Assembly: GCA_046728115.1 (NCBI GenBank)
Contig: JBKPDW010000049.1
Coordinates: 8,054-72,053, forward strand
Source: CAVSWN01 sp046728115
GTDB taxonomy: Bacteria > Acidobacteriota > Vicinamibacteria > Vicinamibacterales > CAVVIG01
DNA length: 64,000 bases
Direction of reading: 5' to 3'
Within the stretch, counting starts at the first letter, position 1. Each line of letters opens with the position of its first letter. The translations under genes and the position numbers were made by a program. This document shows positions 1 to 7,610 of the stretch, in pieces. Below the pieces are notes generated by a model that worked only from the letters and a program-made list of their open reading frames with translations, did not search any database and was not told the origin of the DNA.

Positions 1-186
1 GCCGGGCGCCCGCAGGTTGACCAGCGATCCCGGATCGTGGACCGGGAGCGACCTGAGGAGCATCCGATCGAAGATCGAGAAAATGGCTGCGTTCGCCCCG
101 ATCCCGAGCGCCAGCGATAGGATGGCGACCGCCGTGACGAAGGGGGTCTTGAAGAGGGTTCGAAAGGCGAACTTGAGGTTGAGCAT
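1..186 (-). CDS. ADOP/MacB-type permease, N-terminal part only (cut by window edge)
   Basis: The first 62 residues of an ABC-type permease of the MacB/FtsX superfamily; the rest lies beyond the left edge. The reverse-strand ATG is at 184-186. The protein begins almost directly with the first membrane segment, and LALGIGANAAIFS at about residues 25-37 matches the signature seen in the three complete copies in this window (8950, 14396, 56966). It lacks the soluble N-terminal helix of the PadR-linked copies, so it most resembles the one at 54555-56966. Substrate is unknown; the family is linked to export or envelope remodelling. Confidence 0.85.
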   Translation of the reverse strand, partial: MLNLKFAFRTLFKTPFVTAVAILSLALGIGANAAIFSIFDRMLLRSLPVHDPGSLVNLRAPG

Positions 187-330
187 AATAGTCCACTCGA
201 TAGACGAAACCTGAACGCATTTGGTTTACTGAATTTGGTGTGCGGACGGGTGACTTTGTAGTCGGAAGAATTTCATCCCACATGTCACATCTCAAACCGA
301 CCCATTCAGCAATTGAGTGACCGAGGTCGT

Positions 331-795
331 ATGGCACGAGCGAAACGGCTTGCGAAGCATATCGAGCGCACGCTGACCGGGCCCATGTGGCACGGCCCGG
401 CACTGGCGCAGGTACTGGAGGGCGTGACCCACGAGCAGGCAGCTCAGCGGCCGATTCCAAGCGCTCACAGCATCTGGGAGATCGTGCTGCACGTGGCGGC
501 GTGGGCCGAGATCGCGCGCGCCAGGCTGCAGGGACAGCGCACGGGCGATCCCACGACCGAAGAAGACTGGCCGCCGGTCGGCTCCATGCAGCTGGACGAC
601 TGGCGGCTCGCGATCGAGCGACTGGGCGTCAGTCACCGCCTGCTCGCGGAGGCCACGCGCGAGCTGAGCGACGAAGCACTGGAGGCAAACGTGCGAGGAT
701 TGGACTACTCGGTCGATGTGTTGCTCCACGGCGTGATCGAGCACGGGACGTATCATGGCGGGCAAATCATGATGCTGCGGAAAGCGCTTGGATAG
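331..795 (+). CDS. DinB-family protein
   Basis: A 154-residue four-helix-bundle protein of the DinB/DfsB superfamily of small putative metal-binding hydrolases or thiol-dependent transferases. The likely ligands are His54 (IVLHVAAW) and the two histidines in HGVIEHGTYHGGQ near the C-terminus, the usual three-His pattern. A TTG at 313 would add six residues; the ATG at 331 is preferred because family members start just before the first helix. It is followed closely by two small genes on the same strand (829 and 1383), a plausible operon. The substrate cannot be told from sequence. Confidence 0.8.
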   Translation: MARAKRLAKHIERTLTGPMWHGPALAQVLEGVTHEQAAQRPIPSAHSIWEIVLHVAAWAEIARARLQGQRTGDPTTEEDWPPVGSMQLDDWRLAIERLGVSHRLLAEATRELSDEALEANVRGLDYSVDVLLHGVIEHGTYHGGQIMMLRKALG

Positions 796-828
796 TTGCA
801 GCGCGAGCCTCTCTGGCGAGCGGAACAG

Positions 829-1392
829 ATGAAGCCAAAATTCTTCAGATCGCAGCCCGACTTCCGCAAATGGCTCGAGAAGAACCATGCCACCCAAAAG
901 GAGCTGTGGGTCGGCTTCTACAAGAAGGCGTCCGGCAGGGGCGGGCTCGTGTATGAGGAGGCGCTCGACGAAGCCCTGTGCTTCGGCTGGATCGATGGCC
1001 TGGTCAAGCGCTTCGACGAGATCAGCTACATGCAACGGTTCACGCCGCGGACCCGCGCGAGCTCGTGGAGTCTGGTGAACACGAAGCGCGTCGGCGAACT
1101 CACCAGACGCGGCGTGATGGCGCCCGCGGGGCTGAAGGCCTTCCGCGAGCGGAATCTCAAGCGATCCGGCGTTTACTTGTACGAGCAGAAGGATCGTTCG
1201 CTCGACCCTGCCTATGAAAAGACCTTCAAGGCAAACGAAACGGCGTGGACGTATTTTCAAGCGCAGCCACCGGGTTACCGTCGGCTCGCCATCATGTACA
1301 TCATGACCGCGAAGAAGGAAGAGACACGACAGAAACGCCTGGACGCCATCGTGAAGGCGTCGGCGGAACAGCAGAGGACTCGATGGATGTGA
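829..1392 (+). CDS. YdeI/OmpD-associated family protein
   Basis: A 187-residue protein resembling the YdeI/OmpD-associated family, sometimes described as bacteriocin-protection proteins. Diagnostic stretches are WVGFYKKASG (about residues 26-35), LDEALCFGWIDG (about 42-53) and a basic C-terminal part with AIMYIMTAKKEETR. The ATG at 829 begins MKPKFF; an upstream TTG at 796 is less likely. The 3' end overlaps the next gene's start by 10 bases, so the two are probably translationally coupled. The molecular activity of the family is poorly known. Confidence 0.75.
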   Translation: MKPKFFRSQPDFRKWLEKNHATQKELWVGFYKKASGRGGLVYEEALDEALCFGWIDGLVKRFDEISYMQRFTPRTRASSWSLVNTKRVGELTRRGVMAPAGLKAFRERNLKRSGVYLYEQKDRSLDPAYEKTFKANETAWTYFQAQPPGYRRLAIMYIMTAKKEETRQKRLDAIVKASAEQQRTRWM

Positions 1393-1901
1393 CCTCGGCC
1401 AGCGCACCGGACCGTCGCGCCTTTCGGATCGAGACCGCGACCGAACGCGACGTGCCGCTGATCCTGCAGTTGATCAAGGGCCTTGCGGAATACGAGCGGC
1501 TGGCCGATCACGTGACGGCCACCGAGGAAGGGCTGCGCGCGTCGTTGTTCGGCGAGCGTCCCGATGCCGAAGTGCTGATTGCGTACGACCAGGCGAAGCC
1601 TGTCGGGTTCGCGCTGTTCTTCCACAACTACTCGACATTCCTGGGTCAGCGCGGTCTGTATCTCGAGGACCTGTTCGTGTTGCCCGACTGGCGGCGTCGC
1701 GGCGTGGGACGGCAGCTCCTTGCGCGCCTGGCACGGCTGGCCATCGAACGCCGATGCGGACGGCTCGAGTGGGCAGTACTCGACTGGAACGCGCCAGCGA
1801 TTCGCTTCTACAAGGCTCTGGGGGCGCGGCCGATGGCCGACTGGACGGTGTTTCGACTCACGGGCGATGCGTTATCCACTCTTGCCAAAACGGAAGTCTG
1901 A
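1383..1901 (+). CDS. GNAT-family N-acetyltransferase
   Basis: A 172-residue acyl-CoA-dependent N-acetyltransferase. After a short leader it shows the usual order: an N-terminal strand (FRIETATERDVPLI), motif A with the acetyl-CoA loop R-R-R-G-V-G-R-Q-L, and a C-terminal WNAPAIRFYKALGA (motif B), where the Tyr and Asn are typical of diamine-type acetyltransferases. The ATG at 1383 lies inside the end of the YdeI-like gene. The stop codon TGA (1899-1901) is formed by the first two units of the palindromic heptamer array beginning at 1893, so the last residues come from the repeat. Substrate not assignable; a polyamine-like acceptor is possible. Confidence 0.85.
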   Translation: MDVTSASAPDRRAFRIETATERDVPLILQLIKGLAEYERLADHVTATEEGLRASLFGERPDAEVLIAYDQAKPVGFALFFHNYSTFLGQRGLYLEDLFVLPDWRRRGVGRQLLARLARLAIERRCGRLEWAVLDWNAPAIRFYKALGARPMADWTVFRLTGDALSTLAKTEV

Positions 1902-1969
1902 AGTCTCAAGTCTGAAGTACGAAGTCCGACCTTGGACTTCAGACTTCAGACTTCAGACTTTAGGGTTTA
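1893..1969. repeat. Palindromic heptamer array (11 x 7 bp), convergent-gene terminator candidate
   Basis: Eleven 7-bp units without slippage: five of the GAAGTCT type, a central GACCTTG, and five of the inverse type (GACTTCA, ending GACTTTA and GGGTTTA). The two halves pair into a stem of about 35 bp with a 6-base loop, a few mismatches and G-T pairs. It contains the stop codons of both convergent neighbours: TGA of the acetyltransferase (1899-1901) and, on the other strand, TAA of the FG-GAP gene (1962-1960). Role as a bidirectional terminator is inferred. Confidence 0.85.
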
Positions 1970-3174
1970 GCGCGGCCTTTGTTCTCGTACCAGCGGATCA
2001 CGCCGCCGGCGCCCGTGCAGACGAGGTCCGGCAGCCGATCGCCGTTCATGTCGGCAGCGACGCAACCATTCATCGCCGCCTTGTCTTCGATGCGGCGGTA
2101 TTGCCACTGGCCGTTCGCTGGATCGGCCGGCGCGTAGAAGACGTGAACGCCCGGCGTAGGATTGGGATTCCGCTCCGTGACACGCCCGTTGTCGTTGGCG
2201 ATCACATCGTCGCGGCCGTCGCCGTTCAGGTCGACCACTGCCACCTCGTGTCCGCTGGAGACCTTGTCGAAGATGACCCGGCGATGCCAGGTGCCACCGC
2301 CTTCCGTGTAGATCACCACTTCGTTGCCATGCCATGGTTCGACCGCGGCGAGAAAGCGTTTGCCGTCTTGTTTGCCGACGCCGACATCGCTCGCGCCGAG
2401 GCGCGGCGCCTTCTCGGCGTGGGCGGACGACAGCAGCAGTTTCTCGAACTTCATCGTGTCGCCGCTGCCCATCCCGCGGTAGAGCGCGATGCCCTCGAAG
2501 CTGGCCACCAGGAACTGCTCGCGCCTGGTGCCGTCCCACGCCACCGGCCGCACGCGGTGGATGATGCCGGGAATGTCGTTGGCGACGAGATGTCGCTTCC
2601 AATCCTTTGGGCTGTACCAGAAGATCGACGCCTTGTCCTGGTCGTAGGTTGGCGCCGCGCCGGCTTCTCCGATCAGCGGCGCGTTAATCAGCTCTTTCTT
2701 GCCGTCGCCGTCGAGGTCGGCCCACGCCACGTGGTGTGAGGTCGGAAACTGATCGATTTTCTCGACCTTCCAGGGTTGACGCGGATCCCCCTCGTGGTGG
2801 GCGATCCAAATGAGCCCCGCACTGTTGGCGGGCTGCATCGCAAACGAGCTCTGGAACGCGATCTCCGGAATGCCGTCGCCGTCGATGTCGGCCATCGCCT
2901 GATTCACGATCTGCAGCGTGTCCGAGACGATCACGTGCCGGGTCCACGACGGGTTCTCATACCAGGCAAGCTCAGGCACCGACAACGAATTGGCAATGAC
3001 GTCGAGCTTGCCGTCCTTGTTGAAATCCGCCACCGAGACCGAATAGCCACCTCGGAAATTCGCGTCGATATCGTGTGGCACGAAATCCACCGGTCCCGAG
3101 GGTGATGCACCTCGAAGAGCGGCGGCGACGGCGAACACTGCCACTGCGGCGAAACCTGTAGATTTGGCACTCAT
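1960..3174 (-). CDS. Exported FG-GAP/VCBS repeat protein
   Basis: A 404-residue secreted beta-propeller protein. A signal-type N-terminus (hydrophobic residues about 5-22) is followed by repeated calcium-binding FG-GAP motifs of the form D-x-D/N-x-D-G, for example ADFNKDGKLDVIA, ADIDGDGIPEIA, ADLDGDGKKELI, VDLNGDGRDDVIA and ADMNGDRLPDLV. Such repeats build seven-bladed propellers used for binding rather than catalysis. The ATG at 3174 is chosen because the signal peptide starts there. Just upstream (reverse strand) TTGAAC and GATGAT are 17 bases apart and the ATG follows 6 bases later, so a leaderless transcript is possible. The stop codon is inside the heptamer array. Confidence 0.8.
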   Translation of the reverse strand: MSAKSTGFAAVAVFAVAAALRGASPSGPVDFVPHDIDANFRGGYSVSVADFNKDGKLDVIANSLSVPELAWYENPSWTRHVIVSDTLQIVNQAMADIDGDGIPEIAFQSSFAMQPANSAGLIWIAHHEGDPRQPWKVEKIDQFPTSHHVAWADLDGDGKKELINAPLIGEAGAAPTYDQDKASIFWYSPKDWKRHLVANDIPGIIHRVRPVAWDGTRREQFLVASFEGIALYRGMGSGDTMKFEKLLLSSAHAEKAPRLGASDVGVGKQDGKRFLAAVEPWHGNEVVIYTEGGGTWHRRVIFDKVSSGHEVAVVDLNGDGRDDVIANDNGRVTERNPNPTPGVHVFYAPADPANGQWQYRRIEDKAAMNGCVAADMNGDRLPDLVCTGAGGVIRWYENKGRAKP

Positions 3175-3261
3175 GGCGCCATCATCTTCGAGCGCCGGGG
3201 GTTGTTCAAGCGGTTTTGCGCCCTTCCCTGCCTTTTCTGCCCGTTTCGGCATCGACCGCGC

Positions 3262-3299
3262 TACAATGCTCCGATCGTTTGGCCGTTCTTTCACGGAGG
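3262..3299 (+). promoter_or_regulatory. -10 element and Shine-Dalgarno of the aminotransferase gene
   Basis: TACAAT at 3262-3267 resembles a sigma-70 -10 hexamer; no convincing -35 is visible at the right distance. A strong GGAGG at 3295-3299 is 4 bases before the ATG at 3304 and fixes that start. Confidence 0.5.
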
Positions 3300-3303
3300 C
3301 ACT

Positions 3304-4467
3304 ATGACTGTTTCACGCCGGAACTTCGTGGGTGGCTTTGCAGCGGCCCTGGGATATCTGGGAGTCGGTCCAGAGATTGATCTGTTCGCGCAGGGCCAGG
3401 GCCGCACCGGCGTACCGCGGCCGGGCATGGACGAATACGACCAGATCGCGCACCTGTCGAGCAACGAGAACTGCTGGGGGCCGCCCGATTCGGTGCTGAA
3501 GGCGATGAACCAGTCGTTCAAGTATGCGATGCGTTACGGTTATCCCGGCGGCGATGTCGTCGGCGAAGTTGCCAGGCTGCACGGCGTGAAGCAAGAGAAC
3601 GTGCTGCTCACGGCGGGTTCAGGCGAAGTGCTCGACGTCGTCGGTACGACGTACTTGATGAACGGCAAGAAGGTGCTCGGCGTGGAGCCGACGTACAGCT
3701 CGGTCTACCAGCATGCGACGAGCATCAAATCGTCGGCGATCAAGCTGCCGCTGGCGAAGGATTTCCGTCAGAGCATTCCCGCATTCATCAAGGCCGCCAA
3801 CGAGCACGCCAGCGAAATCGGGCTCGTGTACCTCTGCAACCCGAACAACCCGACCGGCGTGATCGTGACGAAGGACGAAGTGAAGGAACTGCTCGACGGC
3901 ATCCCGAAGGACATGCCGGTGCTGATCGACGAGGCGTACCATCATTTCGTCGACGATCCGAAGTACGCCACGTCGATTCCGTACGTGCTCGAGGGTCGTC
4001 CGGTCATCATCGCGCGCACCTTCTCGAAGATTGCCGCGCTGGCCGCAATGCGAATCGGCTACGCGGTCGCTCCCGCGGAGATGATTCAGAAGATGCGTCC
4101 ATACAGCATGGGCAGCGTCAACGTCGCCGCTCGATTCGGCGCAGTCGCGGCGCTCAAGGACACGCAGGGCCAGGCCGAGATCAAGAAGCGTACGATCACG
4201 CTCCGCAAGAAGACGCAGGCGGATCTGGAAGCCTACGGCTACGAGACCATTCCATCGGAAACCAACTTCTTCATGGTGAGCATCCCCCGCGAGATCCAGC
4301 CGGTGATCGAGGAGTTCCGCCAGAAGAAAGTTGCCGTCGGGCGTCCGTTCCCCCCGATGACGAAACACATGCGCGTGTCGGTCGGCACCGAGGACGAGAT
4401 GGCGCGGTTCGTGACCGCGTTCAAGGAAATCTTCCCGGCGAAGTCTCGGACTACCGCAGGCGGGTAG
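3304..4467 (+). CDS. Tat-exported class I/II PLP aminotransferase (HisC-like)
   Basis: A 388-residue fold-type I aminotransferase closest to the histidinol-phosphate/aromatic aminotransferase group. It begins with a twin-arginine signal (S-R-R-N-F-V at residues 4-9, then a hydrophobic stretch), implying export of the folded, cofactor-loaded enzyme. Catalytic features are present: NPNNPTG (179-185), Asp209 and Tyr212 in LIDEAYHHF, the Schiff-base Lys242 in RTFSKIAALAAMRIGY, and a late Arg in MRVSVGT. The start is set by the GGAGG 4 bases upstream. It is monocistronic, divergent from the FG-GAP gene. The substrate is unknown; a role in periplasmic amino-acid conversion is inference. Confidence 0.85.
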   Translation: MTVSRRNFVGGFAAALGYLGVGPEIDLFAQGQGRTGVPRPGMDEYDQIAHLSSNENCWGPPDSVLKAMNQSFKYAMRYGYPGGDVVGEVARLHGVKQENVLLTAGSGEVLDVVGTTYLMNGKKVLGVEPTYSSVYQHATSIKSSAIKLPLAKDFRQSIPAFIKAANEHASEIGLVYLCNPNNPTGVIVTKDEVKELLDGIPKDMPVLIDEAYHHFVDDPKYATSIPYVLEGRPVIIARTFSKIAALAAMRIGYAVAPAEMIQKMRPYSMGSVNVAARFGAVAALKDTQGQAEIKKRTITLRKKTQADLEAYGYETIPSETNFFMVSIPREIQPVIEEFRQKKVAVGRPFPPMTKHMRVSVGTEDEMARFVTAFKEIFPAKSRTTAGG

Positions 4468-4488
4468 CAACGGGGTTAAGGTCAGGCG

Positions 4489-4530
4489 ATTAGGGATTAG
4501 CGGTTAGGGATTGAAGTCAGGGTTAGCCAA
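4489..4530. repeat. Heptamer array (GATTAGG-type)
   Basis: About six 7-bp units (GATTAGG, GATTAGC, GGTTAGG, GATTGAA, GTCAGGG, TTAGCCA) just after the aminotransferase gene. It is a decayed member of the short-array class seen at 1893, 7499 and 31333, with no clear inverted half. Confidence 0.6.
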
Positions 4531-4537
4531 GGGCTGA

Positions 4538-4605
4538 CCGCGTGTCACGCGGTAGCCCGACGGGCGAAGGCGGATGGGCGACGGTCTGCAGAGATCGTCG
4601 CCCAT
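4538..4605 (+). terminator. Consecutive hairpins ending in a terminator-like stem
   Basis: Three hairpins in a row: ACCGCG/CGCGGT (about 4539-4555), GCCC/GGGC around 4557-4566, and a 10-bp stem ATGGGCGACG/CGTCGCCCAT (4574-4583 with 4596-4605) followed by TTTTCATTTC. The last is a good intrinsic-terminator candidate for the aminotransferase transcript. It could instead be a structured leader for the regulator at 4812; no known riboswitch consensus was recognised. Confidence 0.5.
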
Positions 4606-4811
4606 TTTCATTTCTGGCTCCATCATTTGCTGACACTTCTGGCTCTCCAACCACAGATTCGTCGCCCGCCGCACGGCCTGGTGCGACGCGCGGGAGCGGT
4701 TCGCGGAACGGTTTGGACGAACACGGTTTAGTGATTCGGGAATGCGCAGTTGGACGGTCCGTCCGTTGCATGACGGCTCTGGTCCCCACTCGCGCCAAGA
4801 GGTGTTCCGCG
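4606..4811. other. Upstream region of the response-regulator gene
   Basis: About 200 bases without a coding pattern I can support. AGAGGTG near 4798-4804 is a plausible Shine-Dalgarno for the ATG at 4812. No clear promoter hexamer pair was seen. Confidence 0.3.
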
Positions 4812-5786
4812 ATGTCCATGGCTGGAAAAGTGCTCGTCGCCGACGATTACGGGCCGAATCTGTCGGGGCTCCGCCTGCTCCTTCAAGCCGCCGGCTACGA
4901 TGTGCTGACCGCCTCGAACGGCAGCGAGGCCTTGCGAATGGCGCGGCACGACGCGCCCGATGTCGTCCTGCTCGATGTCGTCATGCCGGGCATGTCGGGT
5001 CTGGACGTGTGCGCGTCGCTCAAGCAGTCGAAGGCCACGCAGCTGACGCCCGTCGTCCTGATCAGCGGCGGCCGGGCGCGCGACACGCGTCTGGCCGGAC
5101 TCGACGCCGGGGCGGACGACTTCCTCAACAAGCCGGTCGATCCCGACGAACTCTACGCACGTGTGCGCGCGCTCATCCGGCTCAAGAAAGCAACCGATGC
5201 GCTCGAGTCGGCGGAAGCGCTGTTTCTCGCGCTCGGCCGCATCATCGAAGCGCGCGATTCCTACACAGAAGGCCACTGTGAGCGCCTGGCGGAGTACGCG
5301 ATCGCGTTGGGCTCGAGCCTGGCTCTGCCACAATCGGATCTCGACGCGTTGTATCGCGGTGCCTTCCTGCACGACATTGGCAAGATTGCCATCCCCGATC
5401 GTGTGCTGTTGAAGAAGGGAAAGTTGACGCGTCAGGAATACGCTCTGATGAAGCAGCATCCGGCGATTGGCGACGAGCTGTGCCGAACGGTCAGGTCACT
5501 CGATCCGGTGCGCCCGGTCATCCGGTCGCACCACGAGCGCCGCGACGGACGCGGCTACCCGGATCAGCTGGCCGGCGACGACATACCGCTGCTGGCGCGC
5601 ATCGTGAGCGTCGTGGACGTCTTCGACGCCTTGACTACGGATCGCCCGTACCGAAAGGGCATTCGACGTTCGGCGGCATACAAGGTGATGATGGACCAGG
5701 CGCGAGGCGGCGGGTGCGATTGCGCTCTGGTCGAGGCCTTCATCGAGGTGCATCGTGCCGGCGAGTTCCGCCGAGCGGCGTCGTGA
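4812..5786 (+). CDS. Response regulator with HD-GYP cyclic-di-GMP phosphodiesterase domain
   Basis: A 324-residue two-domain protein. Residues 5-125 form a receiver domain with acidic pocket DD11-12, phospho-acceptor Asp55 in LLDVVMPG and the conserved Lys107 in LNKPVD. Residues about 135-310 form an HD-GYP domain with the catalytic His187-Asp188 (FLHDIGKIAIPD) and HHExxDGxGYP at 240-250, all intact, so hydrolysis of cyclic di-GMP is expected. The ATG at 4812 has AGAGGTG upstream; a second ATG lies two codons later. No histidine kinase is adjacent, so the input is an orphan in this window. The downstream gene is convergent, 6 bases away. Confidence 0.92.
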   Translation: MSMAGKVLVADDYGPNLSGLRLLLQAAGYDVLTASNGSEALRMARHDAPDVVLLDVVMPGMSGLDVCASLKQSKATQLTPVVLISGGRARDTRLAGLDAGADDFLNKPVDPDELYARVRALIRLKKATDALESAEALFLALGRIIEARDSYTEGHCERLAEYAIALGSSLALPQSDLDALYRGAFLHDIGKIAIPDRVLLKKGKLTRQEYALMKQHPAIGDELCRTVRSLDPVRPVIRSHHERRDGRGYPDQLAGDDIPLLARIVSVVDVFDALTTDRPYRKGIRRSAAYKVMMDQARGGGCDCALVEAFIEVHRAGEFRRAAS

Positions 5787-5792
5787 CCGTTC

Positions 5793-7493
5793 TCATCCTG
5801 CGTGCGCGCGGTATTCGACGGGATCAATAGGCACCTCGATTACCGCCGGAACGTCGAGAAGCTGTGCCTCCTTGACGGCTTCCTCGAGCTCGTCGAGGGT
5901 CGTTACCCGGCGACTCCATGCACCGAAGGCGGCGGCCGCGGCGGCGAAATCGATGTCGCCGTACCGAACGCCGTAGTCCACATAGCCGCGTCGCTGCTGG
6001 GCGACCTGAATCAGGCTGAGGGCGTTGTCGTTGTAGACGACGGTGACGAAAGGGATCCGCCGTCTCACGCAGGTTTCGATGTCCGCGAACACCATTGCGA
6101 AACCGCCGTCGCCCATCGTGCACAGTACCGGGCGGTCCGGCATCGCGAGCTTCGCGGCCATCGCGGCCGGAAGGCTGTAGCCCATCGCGGACAGGCCATT
6201 CGACTCGAGGAACGTCATCGGCCGGGTGCTGCGCCAGGCCTGCGACACAATCAGCTTGATGGACCCGACATCGGTCGTGATGATCGTTTCCGGCGGAAAC
6301 AGATCCCGCAGCCGCCGAGTGACGTCGAGCGCGGATAATCCTTTCTTTCCTTCCCGCCCGTCCAACCCCTGCTGGCGGTCAAACCCTTCCTGCCCGTCAT
6401 GCCGATGCCGTCTTTCCTTCCCGTCCCGCACTTCCTGCTCCTGTCGCCCACGCAGCGTTGCTTCCAGCCGCATGCGAAACGCGGCTTCGTCTGCATCCGT
6501 CCACTCGAACGGTTCATACGGCCGATCGGCGAGGGCATTCAACGACGCGACGGTGTCGCCGATCAGCTCGAGCGCCGGGCGGTACTGGCCGGACGCAATC
6601 GACACCGGCGCAATCGACACCAGCTTCATTGTCTTGTGCCAGACCTTGTCGGATTCGACCGGATCGAATCCGACGCCGATCAGGAGATCAGCCTGCGCGA
6701 AGAAGTCGACGATGACCGCGTCGGCGGCGAGACCGCTGCAGACGGCGAAGTAGCGCGCGTGATCCTCGGGCAGAATGCCTTTGGCCTTTGGCGTCACGAA
6801 GACCGGCGCGTTCAACGCCTCGACGAATCGACGGACGGCGGGTGGATCCGCGTGCGGATTCAGATCCAGTCCGAGGACTACGATCGGCCGGCGCGCGCGC
6901 GCGATCTCGTCACGCAGGCGCGCAATCGCGTCCGGTTTCGGCGCCGGTGGCGGATCCGGTGAGAGGCTGACCATTGCCGGATCCTCGGCCTGGCGATCGG
7001 GCGTTCGCGCGACATCGCTTGGCAGGGCAAGATGCACAGGCCCGAACCGTGGTGTCATCGCCGACTGCCAGGCGTGCCGCACCGTGGCAGCGGTATTGAC
7101 GCCGTCGAGCGTGATCGTCTGTTTCGTGAACGGACGAAACACAGCATTCAGATCCAGCTGCTGATGCGTGGCGTATGGCGCAGCCGTCGTCGACATGGTG
7201 GCCGTAATCGCGATGAGCGATGAGCGATCGAGATACGCGTTGGCCACGCCGAGCGTCAGGTTCAAGGCTCCAGGGCCAAGCGTCGAGACACAGACGCCAG
7301 GCTTGCGTTCGATCTGGCCAGACGCATCGGCCATGAAAGCCGCCACCGCCTCGTGGCGGACGAGAATAAATTCAATGCCGACCTTGCGCGCGGCCTCGAT
7401 GAAGTCGAGGATTTCACCGCCAGGGAGTCCGTACATGCGAGTGATTCCGGCGTCGCGGAGCGTGGAGGCGAGGACATCGGCGACAGTTGGCAT
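5793..7493 (-). CDS. Thiamine-diphosphate enzyme (acetolactate synthase/benzoylformate decarboxylase-like)
   Basis: A 566-residue ThDP-dependent enzyme with the standard three domains: an N-terminal PYR domain with activating Glu48 (LVRHEAVAAF), a central domain around 190-330, and a C-terminal PP domain with the ThDP/Mg motif starting GDGGFAMVF and ending in an Asn in VVYNDNA. This layout is shared by acetolactate synthase, benzoylformate and phenylpyruvate decarboxylases; no regulatory subunit is adjacent, so a catabolic decarboxylase or carboligase is more likely than valine/isoleucine biosynthesis. Odd: residues about 345-388, between the central and PP domains, are a charged low-complexity insert rich in Gln, Asp, Gly, Arg and Lys, encoded by a tandem repeat (see 6341-6394). 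The gene starts 5 bases from an octamer array and has no Shine-Dalgarno. Confidence 0.82.
   Translation of the reverse strand: MPTVADVLASTLRDAGITRMYGLPGGEILDFIEAARKVGIEFILVRHEAVAAFMADASGQIERKPGVCVSTLGPGALNLTLGVANAYLDRSSLIAITATMSTTAAPYATHQQLDLNAVFRPFTKQTITLDGVNTAATVRHAWQSAMTPRFGPVHLALPSDVARTPDRQAEDPAMVSLSPDPPPAPKPDAIARLRDEIARARRPIVVLGLDLNPHADPPAVRRFVEALNAPVFVTPKAKGILPEDHARYFAVCSGLAADAVIVDFFAQADLLIGVGFDPVESDKVWHKTMKLVSIAPVSIASGQYRPALELIGDTVASLNALADRPYEPFEWTDADEAAFRMRLEATLRGRQEQEVRDGKERRHRHDGQEGFDRQQGLDGREGKKGLSALDVTRRLRDLFPPETIITTDVGSIKLIVSQAWRSTRPMTFLESNGLSAMGYSLPAAMAAKLAMPDRPVLCTMGDGGFAMVFADIETCVRRRIPFVTVVYNDNALSLIQVAQQRRGYVDYGVRYGDIDFAAAAAAFGAWSRRVTTLDELEEAVKEAQLLDVPAVIEVPIDPVEYRAHAG
6341..6394 (-). 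repeat. In-frame 18-bp tandem repeat inside the ThDP enzyme gene
   Basis: Three successive 18-bp units (6377-6394, 6359-6376, 6341-6358, reading the reverse strand), each close to GGCAGGAAGGGTTTGACC, encoding the related hexapeptides QEGFDR, QQGLDG and REGKKG. More degenerate units extend to about 6450. The period is a multiple of three, so the frame survives. It appears to be an interdomain linker expansion. Confidence 0.7.
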
Positions 7494-7498
7494 AACGA

Positions 7499-7586
7499 GG
7501 TTCGTAGGTTCGTAGGTTCGCGGGTTCGCAGGTTCGCGGTTCGGGAACTTTCGAATCCACGAACTCGCGAACCCTCGAACCTCGCC
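7499..7586. repeat. Palindromic octamer array (11 x 8 bp) in a divergent gap
   Basis: Exactly eleven 8-bp units with no slippage: five beginning GGTTCG (TA, TA, CG, CA, CG endings), a central GTTCGGGA, then five ending in the inverse (the later ones carry CGAACC). Each GGTTCG lines up with a CGAACC-type hexamer in the other half at a constant register, giving one long interrupted hairpin. It fills the gap between the ThDP enzyme (start 7493, leftward) and the -10 element at 7594 (rightward). Confidence 0.85.
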
Positions 7587-7593
7587 ATCAAAC

Positions 7594-7599
7594 TATAAT
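7594..7599 (+). promoter_or_regulatory. -10 element TATAAT for the leader peptide/GNAT unit
   Basis: A perfect TATAAT immediately after the octamer array and 11 bases before the ATG at 7611. No good -35 is visible 16-18 bases upstream because that position is inside the array. Confidence 0.6.
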
Positions 7600-7610
7600 C
7601 CGACGGCGCG

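Noticed and set aside
4538..4605. Cyclic-di-GMP riboswitch ahead of the HD-GYP gene
   Set aside because: Attractive by context, but the conserved GEMM core bases are absent; only generic hairpins are visible.
5793..7493. Biosynthetic acetolactate synthase (ilvB)
   Set aside because: No regulatory subunit or branched-chain genes nearby and an unusual insert; family-level call preferred.
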